Under the pieces are notes generated by a model. The model searched no databases and was not told where the DNA came from. It saw only the letters and a list, made by a program, of their open reading frames with translations. Positions 56,731 through 64,000 of a stretch of 64,000 nt of DNA are shown here, piece by piece. Within the stretch, counting starts at the first letter, position 1. Each line of letters starts with the position of its first letter. The DNA is from Bradyrhizobium zhengyangense. Its GTDB lineage: Bacteria; Pseudomonadota; Alphaproteobacteria; Rhizobiales; Xanthobacteraceae. The stretch covers positions 1 to 64,000 of the forward strand of contig NZ_JAKLUA010000007.1 in assembly GCF_022012435.1 (NCBI RefSeq), written 5' to 3'. Position numbers and translations under genes: made by a program.

Positions 56731-56828
56731 CTCAAGAGAGCAAGAACGAAATCGCAAGGCCCCGCCACTTTCGAGCGTCCGCGTAGTCCGCTACGCTGCC
56801 TCGTTCCAGGACGTTGAAGACGATACTG

Positions 56829-58223
56829 ATGACCAGAGCCGACGCCATCACCCGCGCCCGTGACGACTTCCAATCCGGTGCGTTTCTCTCCGAACTCGAC
56901 CGCCGCGTCGCCTATAAGACCGAGAGCCAGAACGCCTCGCGCGGCCCTGAGTTGCGGGCCTATCTGGAACAGGAGATGGTGCCGGCCTTTGCCGCGCTCG
57001 ATTTCACCAGCCGCATCGTCGAATCCCCGAGCGGCAAGTCGCCGTTCCTGTTTGCCGAACATCATGAGAGCGCGTCCGCGCCGACCGTGCTGGTTTACGG
57101 CCATGGTGACGTCGTCGACGGCATGGAAGGCGAGTGGCGTGATGGCCGCGATCCCTGGCGCACGACGAAGGCGGGCATTCGCCTCTATGGCCGCGGCACG
57201 GCCGACAACAAGGGCCAGCACAGCATCAACATGGCGGCGCTGCGCGCGGTGCGCGAGGCCCGCGGCGGCAAGCTCGGCTTCAATGCAAAGTTCATCGTCG
57301 AGATGGGCGAGGAGATCGGCTCGCCCGATCTCGGCAAGGTCTGCGATCTCAACCGCGATGCGCTCAAGGCCGATCTGTTCATGGCCTCGGACGGACCGCG
57401 GCTTTCGGCGGATCGGCCGACGCTGTTCCTGGGCTGCCGCGGCGGCATCCGCATCCATCTCGATGTGAATTTGCGCGATGGCGGCAACCATTCCGGCAAT
57501 TGGGGCGGCGTGCTCGCCAACCCCGCGACCATCCTGGTCAACGCGATCTCGACGCTGGTCGATGGCCATGGCCGTCTCCAGCTTGAAGCCTTGAAGCCGC
57601 CGCGCCTGACCAACCAGATCCGCAGCTATCTTGCCGACGTGCAGGTGGTGCCGACCGAGGACGAGCCACAGCTTGCGGAGAACTGGGGTGAGGACGGCCT
57701 GTCCGCGGCGGAGCGGCTCTATGCCTGGAACACGCTGGAAGTGCTGGCGATGTCGTCGGGCAATATCGAGAAGCCGGCCAACGCCATTCCCGGCCATGCC
57801 AATGCCGTGTTGCAACTGCGTTTCGTGGTGGGCACCAAGGTCGATGGCCTGATCGACGCCGTCAGGGCGCATCTGGTGGAAAAGGGTTTTCCGATGGTCG
57901 AGGTGCGGGCGGCCCAGAGCTTTGCCGCCTCGCGCACCGATTTCGACAGCCCCTGGATCAAATGGGCGGCTGACTCAGTCCAGAACACCACCGGCAAGGC
58001 GCCGGCGGTGCTGCCGAACTTCGGCGGCTCGTTGCCGAACGACGTGTTTTCGGAAGTCCTGGGCCTGCCGACGATTTGGGTGCCGCACTCCTATCCCGGC
58101 TGCTCCCAGCATGCGCCCAATGAGCACATCCTGCTGCCATTGACCGAAGAAGCCTTGACGGTCATGGCCGGCCTGTTCTGGGATCTCGGTGAATTGCCCA
58201 AGCCGCTAAGTCCATTAACCTGA
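56829..58223 (+). CDS. M20-family metallopeptidase
   Basis: This 464-residue zinc hydrolase belongs to the ArgE/DapE/carboxypeptidase G group. Ligands are His92 and Asp94 in LVYGHGDVVDG, bridging Asp126 in GRGTADNKGQ, and the Glu161/Glu162 pair in EMGEEIGSPD. It is intact and of family length. Members remove acyl groups or split dipeptides. I chose ATG 56829; a TTG at 56814 behind CCAGGA is an alternative. It stands just ahead of an amino-acid ABC transporter operon, with an 84-base gap and a separate strong ribosome site, suggesting joint uptake and processing. Confidence 0.9.
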   Translation: MTRADAITRARDDFQSGAFLSELDRRVAYKTESQNASRGPELRAYLEQEMVPAFAALDFTSRIVESPSGKSPFLFAEHHESASAPTVLVYGHGDVVDGMEGEWRDGRDPWRTTKAGIRLYGRGTADNKGQHSINMAALRAVREARGGKLGFNAKFIVEMGEEIGSPDLGKVCDLNRDALKADLFMASDGPRLSADRPTLFLGCRGGIRIHLDVNLRDGGNHSGNWGGVLANPATILVNAISTLVDGHGRLQLEALKPPRLTNQIRSYLADVQVVPTEDEPQLAENWGEDGLSAAERLYAWNTLEVLAMSSGNIEKPANAIPGHANAVLQLRFVVGTKVDGLIDAVRAHLVEKGFPMVEVRAAQSFAASRTDFDSPWIKWAADSVQNTTGKAPAVLPNFGGSLPNDVFSEVLGLPTIWVPHSYPGCSQHAPNEHILLPLTEEALTVMAGLFWDLGELPKPLSPLT

Positions 58224-58307
58224 GCGGGCATCCAGCCGAAAGTCACATTCTAATCCGGGCCGAGATGTGCTTGCATCTGGCCGCATCATCCTGAAAGGGG
58301 AGAAAAA

Positions 58308-59219
58308 GTGAAACATTTCCGTCACATCGGCCTCGCGCTCGTCGCGACCTTTGCTGTGAGCCAGGCTGGGGCCGAGGAACTCACCGGCACGCTGAAGAAC
58401 ATCAAGGACACCGGCGCCATCACGCTCGGCTTCCGCGACTCCTCGATCCCGTTCTCCTATCTCGACGACAACCAGAAGCCCGTCGGATTCGCGATGGACA
58501 TCTGCTACAAGATCGTCGACGCCGTGAAGAAGGAGCTCAAGCTCGACAAGCTCGAGGTGAAGCTCAACCCGGTGACCTCCGCGACGCGTATTCCGCTGAT
58601 GGCGAACGGCACCATCGATCTCGAATGCGGCTCGACCACCAACAATGCCGAGCGCCAGAAGCAGGTCGCCTTCACCAACACCCACTTCCTCACCGCCAGC
58701 CGCTACGTCTTCAAGAAGTCGAGCGGCCTGAAGTCGATCGACGACCTCAAGGGCAAGACGGTGGTCTCGACCGCCGGCACCACCAACATCAAGCAGCTGA
58801 CCGAAGCCAACGTCGAGAAGAAGCTCGGCGCCAACATCATCCCGGCCAAGGACCACGCCGAAGCCTTCCTGATGGTCGAGACCGATCGCGCGGTTGCCTT
58901 CGTGATGGACGACATCCTGCTTGCGAGCCTCGTCGCCGGCGCGAAGACGCCGTCCGACTATGTGATCTCCAAGGATGCGTTCTCCAAGCCCGAGCCCTAC
59001 GGCATCATGCTCCGCAAGGACGACGCGCCGTTCAAGAAGGTGGTCGATGCGGCAACTGCTGCGCTTTATACCTCGGGTGAAGGCCAGAAGATCTACGACA
59101 AGTGGTTCATGTCCAAGATTCCGCCGAAGGGTCTGAACCTCAACACCCCGATCTCCGATCAGCTGAAGAACGAGTTCGCAAAGCCGTCGGACTCGCCGAT
59201 CCCGGACGACTATAAGTAA
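58308..59219 (+). CDS. gltI: Amino-acid ABC transporter periplasmic binding protein (glutamate/aspartate type)
   Basis: This 303-residue periplasmic protein of the polar-amino-acid binding family has signal peptide MKHFRHIGLALVATFAVSQAGA. The mature part starts EELTGTLKNIKDTGAITLGFRDSSIPFSYLDDN, followed by GFAMDICYKIVDAVKKEL and TIDLECGSTTNNAERQKQVAF, close to GltI/DEBP. The start is GTG 58308 behind AAAGGGGAG. Two hairpins separate it from the permease genes, a common way to make more binding protein than membrane parts. Substrate is inferred as acidic amino acids or an analogue. Confidence 0.9.
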   Translation: MKHFRHIGLALVATFAVSQAGAEELTGTLKNIKDTGAITLGFRDSSIPFSYLDDNQKPVGFAMDICYKIVDAVKKELKLDKLEVKLNPVTSATRIPLMANGTIDLECGSTTNNAERQKQVAFTNTHFLTASRYVFKKSSGLKSIDDLKGKTVVSTAGTTNIKQLTEANVEKKLGANIIPAKDHAEAFLMVETDRAVAFVMDDILLASLVAGAKTPSDYVISKDAFSKPEPYGIMLRKDDAPFKKVVDAATAALYTSGEGQKIYDKWFMSKIPPKGLNLNTPISDQLKNEFAKPSDSPIPDDYK

Positions 59220-59227
59220 GATATAAC

Positions 59228-59287
59228 CCCGACCTTCCTGGGTCGGGATCATGTCCGGCCACTCTTGACACCAGAGTGGCCGGACAT
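59228..59287 (+). terminator. Two intercistronic hairpins after the binding-protein gene
   Basis: CCCGACC-TTCCTG-GGTCGGG (59228-59247) and ATGTCCGGCCACTC-N9-GAGTGGCCGGACAT (59251-59287, perfect 14-base stem) lie between the binding protein and the first permease. The second ends in TTTG. They may partly terminate transcription or protect the upstream mRNA from 3' decay. Confidence 0.7.
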
Positions 59288-59350
59288 TTGCATAAGCGCC
59301 CAGACCTTCTTTCGAGCCGATCTTGATTGGCGCGTTCGCGCGGGGGACAC

Positions 59351-60082
59351 GTGAACTACCATTGGAACTGGGGAATTTTCTTCGAGCCGAACCCGATGGG
59401 GACTGGCACCTATCTCGACATGCTGTTGTCGGGCCTGGTGCTGACCTTGAAGACGGCGGTGCTCGCCTGGATCATCGCACTGGTCTTCGGCTCCTTAGTC
59501 GGCGTGATGCGGACGCTGCCGTCGAAGGCTGCCGGCTGGTTCGGCTTCTGCTGGGTCGAGTTCTTCCGCAACATGCCGCTGCTGGTGCAGCTGTTCCTGT
59601 GGTTCTTCGTGCTGCCCGAACTGCTGCCGAAGGCCGCCGGCCTGTGGCTGAAGCAATTGCCGAACGCGCCGTTCTGGACCGCGGCGATCGGTATCGGATT
59701 TTTCATGTCGGCGCGCGTCGCGATCCAATTGCAGGCCGGCATTTCCTCGCTGCCGCGCGGGCAGAAGATGGCTGCGACCGCGCTCGGGCTGACCACGATG
59801 CAGGGCTATCGCTATATCCTGCTGCCGATGGCGTTCCGCATCATCCTGCCGCCGCTGACCTCCGAGTTTCTGAACACCATCAAGAACACGGCGGTCGCCA
59901 TCACCATCGGCCTGATCGAGCTGACCGGACAGGCGCGCTCGATGCAGGAGTTCTCGTTCCAGGTGTTCGAGGCCTTCACGGCGGCGACCATCCTCTACCT
60001 CCTCGTCAACGCCGTGGTCGTGACCGCGATGCGCTTCCTCGAGCGCTGGGTTGCGATCCCCGGCTACATCACGGGGAAATAG
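59351..60082 (+). CDS. gltJ: Amino-acid ABC transporter permease 1
   Basis: This 243-residue inner-membrane permease has five or so helices and the HisMQ-type fold. FCWVEFFRNMPLLVQLFLWFFVLPEL and the EAA loop SSLPRGQKMAATALGLTTMQGYRYILLPMAFRIILPP, which contacts the ATPase, are diagnostic. The best start is GTG 59351 behind CGGGGGACAC; an earlier in-frame start would add eight residues. It follows the binding protein after two hairpins and precedes the second permease by four bases, forming a GltIJKL-type importer. Confidence 0.9.
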   Translation: MNYHWNWGIFFEPNPMGTGTYLDMLLSGLVLTLKTAVLAWIIALVFGSLVGVMRTLPSKAAGWFGFCWVEFFRNMPLLVQLFLWFFVLPELLPKAAGLWLKQLPNAPFWTAAIGIGFFMSARVAIQLQAGISSLPRGQKMAATALGLTTMQGYRYILLPMAFRIILPPLTSEFLNTIKNTAVAITIGLIELTGQARSMQEFSFQVFEAFTAATILYLLVNAVVVTAMRFLERWVAIPGYITGK

Positions 60083-60086
60083 CGCC

Positions 60087-60779
60087 ATGTTCAGCAATTT
60101 CGATTTCGGCGTCATCATCCGCGCGCTGCCCTATCTGTTCTACGAGGGCATGACGTTCACGCTGCTGCTGACGGGGCTCGCAGCCCTCGGCGGCCTCGTG
60201 TTCGGCACGGCGATCGCCTTGATGCGGCTGTCGGGCTACAAGATTCTTGGCCGCATCGCCGGTGTCTATGTCGACTTCATGCGCTCGCTGCCGCTGGTGC
60301 TGGTGATCTTCTGGTTCTACTTCCTGGTGCCCTATATTGGACAGTGGGTGACCGGAGCCTCGCGCCCGATCAGCGTCGGCGCGTTCGCGTCCTCGCTCAT
60401 CACCTTCATCATGTTCGAGGCGGCTTATTTCTCCGAGATCATGCGTGCCGGCATCCAGTCGATCTCGCGGGGGCAGCCGGCTGCGGCCAACGCGCTCGGC
60501 CTCACTTACGCGCAGACCATGCGCTACGTCGTGCTGCCGCAGGCGTTCCGCAACATGCTGCCGGTGCTGATCACACAGACCATCGTGCTGTTCCAGGACA
60601 CTTCGCTGGTCTACGTGCTGTCAATCACCGATTTCCTCGGTGCGGCCAGCAAGGTCGCACAGCGTGATGGCCGTCTGGTCGAGATGTATCTGTTTGCCGC
60701 AATCGTCTACTTCACCATTTCCTGTATCGCGTCCTTCGGCGTTCGCCGCCTGCAGGCGCGCATCGCCATCATCCGCTAG
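60087..60779 (+). CDS. gltK: Amino-acid ABC transporter permease 2
   Basis: This 230-residue permease is partner to the preceding one. YLFYEGMTFTLLLTGLAALGGLVFGTAIALMRLSG and VDFMRSLPLVLVIFWFYFLVP are membrane segments. The EAA loop is IQSISRGQPAAANALGLTYAQTMRYVVLPQAFRNMLP. The start at 60087 lies four bases after the first permease's stop, so translation is probably coupled. Together with the first permease it makes the heterodimeric channel. Confidence 0.91.
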   Translation: MFSNFDFGVIIRALPYLFYEGMTFTLLLTGLAALGGLVFGTAIALMRLSGYKILGRIAGVYVDFMRSLPLVLVIFWFYFLVPYIGQWVTGASRPISVGAFASSLITFIMFEAAYFSEIMRAGIQSISRGQPAAANALGLTYAQTMRYVVLPQAFRNMLPVLITQTIVLFQDTSLVYVLSITDFLGAASKVAQRDGRLVEMYLFAAIVYFTISCIASFGVRRLQARIAIIR

Positions 60780-60791
60780 AGCAAGTCGGTC

Positions 60792-61523
60792 ATGATCGAA
60801 ATCAGCCACGTCAACAAATGGTACAGCCCGACCTTCCAGGTGCTGACCGACTGCACCACCAGCGTCACCAAGGGAGAGGTCGTGGTGGTCTGCGGCCCCT
60901 CGGGCTCGGGCAAGTCGACCCTGATCAAATGCGTCAACGCGCTGGAGCCGTTCCAGAGCGGCGACATCAGCGTCGATGGCACCAAGGTCAACGATCCCAA
61001 GACCAATCTGCCGAAACTGCGCTCGCGCGTCGGCATGGTGTTCCAGCACTTCGAGCTGTTCCCGCACTTGAAGATCATCGACAACCTCTGCCTCGCGCAG
61101 CAGAAGGTGCTGGGCCGATCGTCTGACCAGGCGGTGGCGAAGGGCATGCAGCTGCTGGAGCGCGTCGGCCTGAAGGAACAGGCGCAGAAGTTTCCCGCGC
61201 AGCTCTCCGGTGGCCAGCAGCAGCGTGTCGCGATCGCGCGCGCACTCGCCATGGACCCCATTGTCATGCTGTTTGACGAGCCGACCTCGGCGCTCGACCC
61301 GGAAATGGTGAGCGAGGTGCTCGACGTCATGGTCGACCTCGCCCATGAGGGCATGACCATGATGGTCGTCACCCACGAAATGGGCTTTGCCCGCAAGGTC
61401 GCCAATCGCGTGATCTTCATGGATCGCGGCGAGATCGTCGAGGACGCGCCGAAGGAGGACTTTTTCGGCCAGCCGCGCAGCGACCGCGCGCAAAAGTTCT
61501 TGTCGAAGATTCTCTCCCACTAA
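60792..61523 (+). CDS. gltL: Amino-acid ABC transporter ATP-binding protein
   Basis: This 243-residue ATPase has Walker A GPSGSGKST (near residue 35), Q-loop VFQHFELFPHL, signature LSGGQQQRVAIARAL, Walker B VMLFDEPTSALD and switch His in VVTHEMGFA. Length and motifs match GltL/GlnQ. It starts at 60792, twelve bases after permease 2, and energises that importer. A 92-base gap follows before the aminotransferase gene, containing a remnant of the CCCCGGAATGACG repeat (about 61535-61547). Confidence 0.94.
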   Translation: MIEISHVNKWYSPTFQVLTDCTTSVTKGEVVVVCGPSGSGKSTLIKCVNALEPFQSGDISVDGTKVNDPKTNLPKLRSRVGMVFQHFELFPHLKIIDNLCLAQQKVLGRSSDQAVAKGMQLLERVGLKEQAQKFPAQLSGGQQQRVAIARALAMDPIVMLFDEPTSALDPEMVSEVLDVMVDLAHEGMTMMVVTHEMGFARKVANRVIFMDRGEIVEDAPKEDFFGQPRSDRAQKFLSKILSH

Positions 61524-61615
61524 CCACCGCCGCCCCGGAATGACGAAACGAGGGTGCTCGACCCCCTCAACTGGCGTATAACGCGCCAAATCCCAATCCT
61601 CCCAGGAGACCCGCC

Positions 61616-62476
61616 TTGGATTCGATCGCCTACGTCAACGGCTCATTCGTCCCGCTCGCGGACGCGAAAATCTCGGTGCTGGATCGCGGCTTCCTGTTTG
61701 CCGACGGCATCTACGAGGTCTCGGCTGTGCTTGACGGCAAGCTGGTCGACAACGCCTCGCATCTGGCACGGCTGGAGCGTTCGGTCGGCGAGATCAAGCT
61801 GAAATTGCCAGAGACCGTTGAGCGCATCACCGAGATCCAGAAGGAACTGATCGCCCGCAACAAGCTGATGAGCGGTCTCGTCTATCTCCAGGTCACGCGC
61901 GGCGCCGACAAGGGCCGCGACTTTCCGTTTCCCAAGGCCGACGTCAAATCGAGCCTGGTGATGTTCACTTCGGAGAAGGACATCGTCAACGCCGCCTCGG
62001 CCAAGACCGGGATCAACGTCATCACCGTGCCCGACATCCGCTGGGAACGGCGCGACATCAAGAGCGTGGCGCTGCTGGCGCAGGTGCTGGCGAAGCAGGC
62101 TGCGGCCGAAGCCGGCGCCGGCGAAGCCTGGATGCTGCAAGACGGCTACGTCACCGAGGGCGGCTCGTCCACGGCGTTCATTCTCACCAAGGACGACGTC
62201 ATCGTCACCCGACAGAATTCGAACGCGATCCTGCCCGGTTGCACCCGCAAGGCGGTGATCGCGCTTGCGGAGGAACGTCAGCTCCGCGTCGAGGAGCGCC
62301 CCTTCACGGTCGCCGAGGCGCTCGCCGCCAAGGAGGCGTTCGTCACGTCGGCCTCGGCGTTTGTGCAGCCGGTGGTCGCGCTCGACGGCAAGACGATCGG
62401 CGACGGCAAACCCGGCCCGATGGCAACGCGCCTGCGCGAGATCTACGTGGAGTTCGCGAAAGCGACGGCGGTCTAA
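61616..62476 (+). CDS. D-amino-acid aminotransferase (class IV PLP enzyme)
   Basis: This 286-residue PLP enzyme of fold type IV matches D-alanine/D-amino-acid transaminases. SIAYVNGSFVPLADAKISVLDRGFLFADGIYEV is the usual N-terminus. Catalytic Lys149 lies in RWERRDIKSVALLAQVLAKQ, and Glu in YVTEGGSSTAF contacts the cofactor. It would interconvert D-amino acids and 2-oxo acids, with D-glutamate or D-alanine as typical substrates. The start is TTG 61616 behind CCAGGAG. Placement after an acidic-amino-acid importer and a peptidase suggests use of D-amino acids from wall or soil material. Confidence 0.9.
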   Translation: MDSIAYVNGSFVPLADAKISVLDRGFLFADGIYEVSAVLDGKLVDNASHLARLERSVGEIKLKLPETVERITEIQKELIARNKLMSGLVYLQVTRGADKGRDFPFPKADVKSSLVMFTSEKDIVNAASAKTGINVITVPDIRWERRDIKSVALLAQVLAKQAAAEAGAGEAWMLQDGYVTEGGSSTAFILTKDDVIVTRQNSNAILPGCTRKAVIALAEERQLRVEERPFTVAEALAAKEAFVTSASAFVQPVVALDGKTIGDGKPGPMATRLREIYVEFAKATAV

Positions 62477-62498
62477 GCCGCGCGCTCCGCTGCCGTAA

Positions 62499-62580
62499 GG
62501 TGGGCAAAGGCGCACTTGCGCCGTGCCCACGTCCTTTCCCTCGTTGGCTGAAGGTGGGCACGCTACGCTTTGCCCACCCT
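62499..62580. repeat. GTGGGCAAAGGCGC repeat, two units
   Basis: GTGGGCAAAGGCGCA pairs with GCGCCGTGCCCAC (62499-62530), and a second unit, GTGGGCA...TGCCCAC, lies at 62554-62578. Both are forms of a short intergenic inverted repeat. They separate the convergent aminotransferase and AhpD-like genes. Confidence 0.65.
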
Positions 62581-62611
62581 ACGAGACCTGCTTCGAGGGA
62601 CGCGCCGCGCC

Positions 62612-63073
62612 CTACGCCACCGACGCCTTCACCTTCACCGGATGTACCGCGCGGAACGCGATCGCCAGCCTGTTCCAGGCGTTGATGGCGCCGATCAGGG
62701 CGGTCAGGTTCACCGTCTCCGCGTCAGAGAACTGCGCGCGGACCTCTGCATAGACATCATCCGGCGCATGCGTCTCGGAGATCAGAGTCACCGACTCGGT
62801 CCAGGCAAGCGCGGCGCGCTCGCGGTCGGTATAGAGCGGGGACTCGCGCCAGGCATTGAGCAGATAAATGCGCTGCTCGGTCTCGCCGCGCTTGCGCGCG
62901 TCCTCGGTGTGCATGTTGATGCAGAAGGCGCAGCCGTTGATCTGCGAGGCCCGGATCTTGACGAGCTCGATCAGCGATTTCTCGAGTCCGGTCGACTGGA
63001 TTTGCTCTTCCAGCGCCATCAGCGCCTTCATCGTGTCGGGGGCGGCCTGGTAGAAATTCATGCGGGGTTTCAT
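62612..63073 (-). CDS. AhpD/carboxymuconolactone-decarboxylase-fold protein
   Basis: This 153-residue protein of the AhpD-like alkylhydroperoxidase group carries the redox motif Cys48-A-F-Cys51 with His55 (NGCAFCINMHTEDARKRGE), typical of peroxidase-type CMD proteins, and IELVKIRASQ before it. It probably reduces peroxides using its dithiol; the electron donor is unknown. The start at 63073 was chosen because homologues begin MKPRMNFYQAAP; a longer frame from 63127 is unlikely. It ends next to a dispersed repeat, 28 bases downstream of the MFS exporter's stop. Confidence 0.9.
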   Translation of the reverse strand: MKPRMNFYQAAPDTMKALMALEEQIQSTGLEKSLIELVKIRASQINGCAFCINMHTEDARKRGETEQRIYLLNAWRESPLYTDRERAALAWTESVTLISETHAPDDVYAEVRAQFSDAETVNLTALIGAINAWNRLAIAFRAVHPVKVKASVA

Positions 63074-63101
63074 GGTCGTTCTCCTTTTGCGGGGTGAGGG
63101 G

Positions 63102-64000
63102 TCAGTGGGCTCCCCCGGCCGAGACATGGCCGGGCTTCTTCAGGAAGAGGGACGCGATGAAGGCCACGATCAGCGCGAGGCCGAGCAGATAGAAGGTGTC
63201 GCTGAAGGCGAAGATGTAAGCCTGCTTCTGCACGACGTGGCCGATCGCGACATAGGCGCGATGCGCGGCATCGGCACGGTCGAGCACGCCGTGATTGATG
63301 AAATATTGCGTGAGCTGCTCCAGCCGCGTGCGGGTGGCCTGCTCGAACACCGAGACCGACTGCGTCAGCACGTTGGAGTGATACTGCTCGCGCTTGGTCA
63401 GCACGGTTTGCAACAGGGCGATGCCGACGGCGCCGCCGAGGTTGCGCATCATGTTGAACAGGCCGGATGCCGAGCCCGCATTCTCCGCCTCGATGCCCGA
63501 TGTAGCCACCGCCGACAGCGGCGCCATCACAAGCGCCTGGCCGATAGCGCGGACAACGTTCGGCCACAACAGCTGGTCGGCGGCGTAATCGCTGGTCATG
63601 AAGATATTCATGAAGTTCGAGGCGGCGAACAGGATGAAGCCGATTCCAATGATCATCCGTGCATCGAAGCGCTGCATCAGGCGCGGTACCAGCGGGATCA
63701 GCACCAGCTGCGGCAGACCGGTCCAAGCCAGCACCATGCCGATCTGCTCGGAATTGTAGCCCTGAATCCGCGACAGATATTGCGGCAGGATGAACACCGA
63801 ACCATACAACGCGACGCCGAGCAGAAAGTTCGCGAGCATCCCGAAGCCGAAATTGCGGCGGACCAGCAGGCGCAGGTTGAGCAGCGGCTTCTTCACGGTC
63901 AGCTCGATGATCAGGAAAGCGGTCAATGCCACGGCCGCGATCACGCTGAGCTTGACGATGAAGGGTGAGCCGAACCAGTCGTCCTTGTTGCCTTCTTCCA
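63102..64000 (-). CDS. DHA2-family MFS multidrug exporter, C-terminal part (runs off right edge)
   Basis: About 300 codons at the 3' end of a 14-helix drug:proton antiporter of the EmrB/QacA type. The visible part starts near EEGNKDDWFGSPFIVKLS, the usual central loop. LLNLRLLVRRNFGFGMLANFLLGVALYGSVFILPQYLSRIQGYNSEQIG and SGLFNMMRNLGGAVGIALLQT are typical DHA2 motifs, here shown to mark residues, and at least six helices follow. The protein ends KKPGHVSAGGAH. The start codon and any EmrA-type partner lie outside the window. Confidence 0.92.
   Translation of the reverse strand, partial: EEGNKDDWFGSPFIVKLSVIAAVALTAFLIIELTVKKPLLNLRLLVRRNFGFGMLANFLLGVALYGSVFILPQYLSRIQGYNSEQIGMVLAWTGLPQLVLIPLVPRLMQRFDARMIIGIGFILFAASNFMNIFMTSDYAADQLLWPNVVRAIGQALVMAPLSAVATSGIEAENAGSASGLFNMMRNLGGAVGIALLQTVLTKREQYHSNVLTQSVSVFEQATRTRLEQLTQYFINHGVLDRADAAHRAYVAIGHVVQKQAYIFAFSDTFYLLGLALIVAFIASLFLKKPGHVSAGGAH

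Overview
The window is ordinary chromosomal DNA of a GC-rich alphaproteobacterium, almost certainly Bradyrhizobium or a very close relative. The reasons are the protein families (CpdR, HWE histidine kinase, DUF3606, two-membrane-span YiaAB, TctC/Bug binding protein), a FixK/FNR-type anaerobox, a probable ROSE RNA thermometer in front of a small heat-shock gene, and many copies of the palindromic intergenic repeats typical of that lineage. This is inference from memory of the families, not from a search. There is no integrase, transposase, phage gene or CRISPR array, so the region does not look like an island.

Layout. 1-10 kb: start of gltB (runs off the left edge), an exported PepSY-like protein, two alpha/beta hydrolases around an Hsp20 gene, a 934-residue di-haem RoxA/MauG-like cytochrome, an adenylate cyclase with TolB-like and TPR domains, and a LysE exporter. 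10-20 kb: a TauE/SafE exporter divergent from its probable LysR regulator, hisN-tctC, a strong candidate small RNA gene, N-formylglutamate amidohydrolase, cpdR, tRNA-Val(GAC), and a TetR regulator facing a frameshifted quinone oxidoreductase with an obvious operator. 20-31 kb: secretory lipase, enolase-superfamily enzyme, a c-haem-sensing adenylate cyclase, a periplasmic binding protein with a FixK box upstream, a hydrolase fold that has lost its nucleophile, and a PAS chemoreceptor. 31-45 kb: HWE kinase, sedolisin, a tandem DUF3606 protein with an H1-like tail, a membrane protein/CreB/CreC-like operon, a membrane-anchored NagZ-like enzyme, dihydropyrimidinase, and a TetR-pspA-yiaAB module with three operators.

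45-64 kb is mainly catabolic: two paralogous amidohydrolases with a Rieske protein, an SDR divergent from an aldehyde dehydrogenase, an Old Yellow Enzyme, a GFA-fold protein, a TPP-dependent decarboxylase-like enzyme, an FMN monooxygenase, and a transport/processing set (M20 peptidase, binding protein, two permeases, ATPase, D-amino-acid aminotransferase). The right edge carries an AhpD-like protein and the 3' part of a DHA2 MFS exporter.

The most useful leads are the TetR/PspA/YiaAB module with three 13-bp operators, the small RNA at about 13917-14009, the pairing of a c-type-haem adenylate cyclase with a FixK-boxed binding-protein gene, the cluster of symmetric sites upstream of the membrane-protein/CreBC-like operon, and several proteins with missing key residues or frame.
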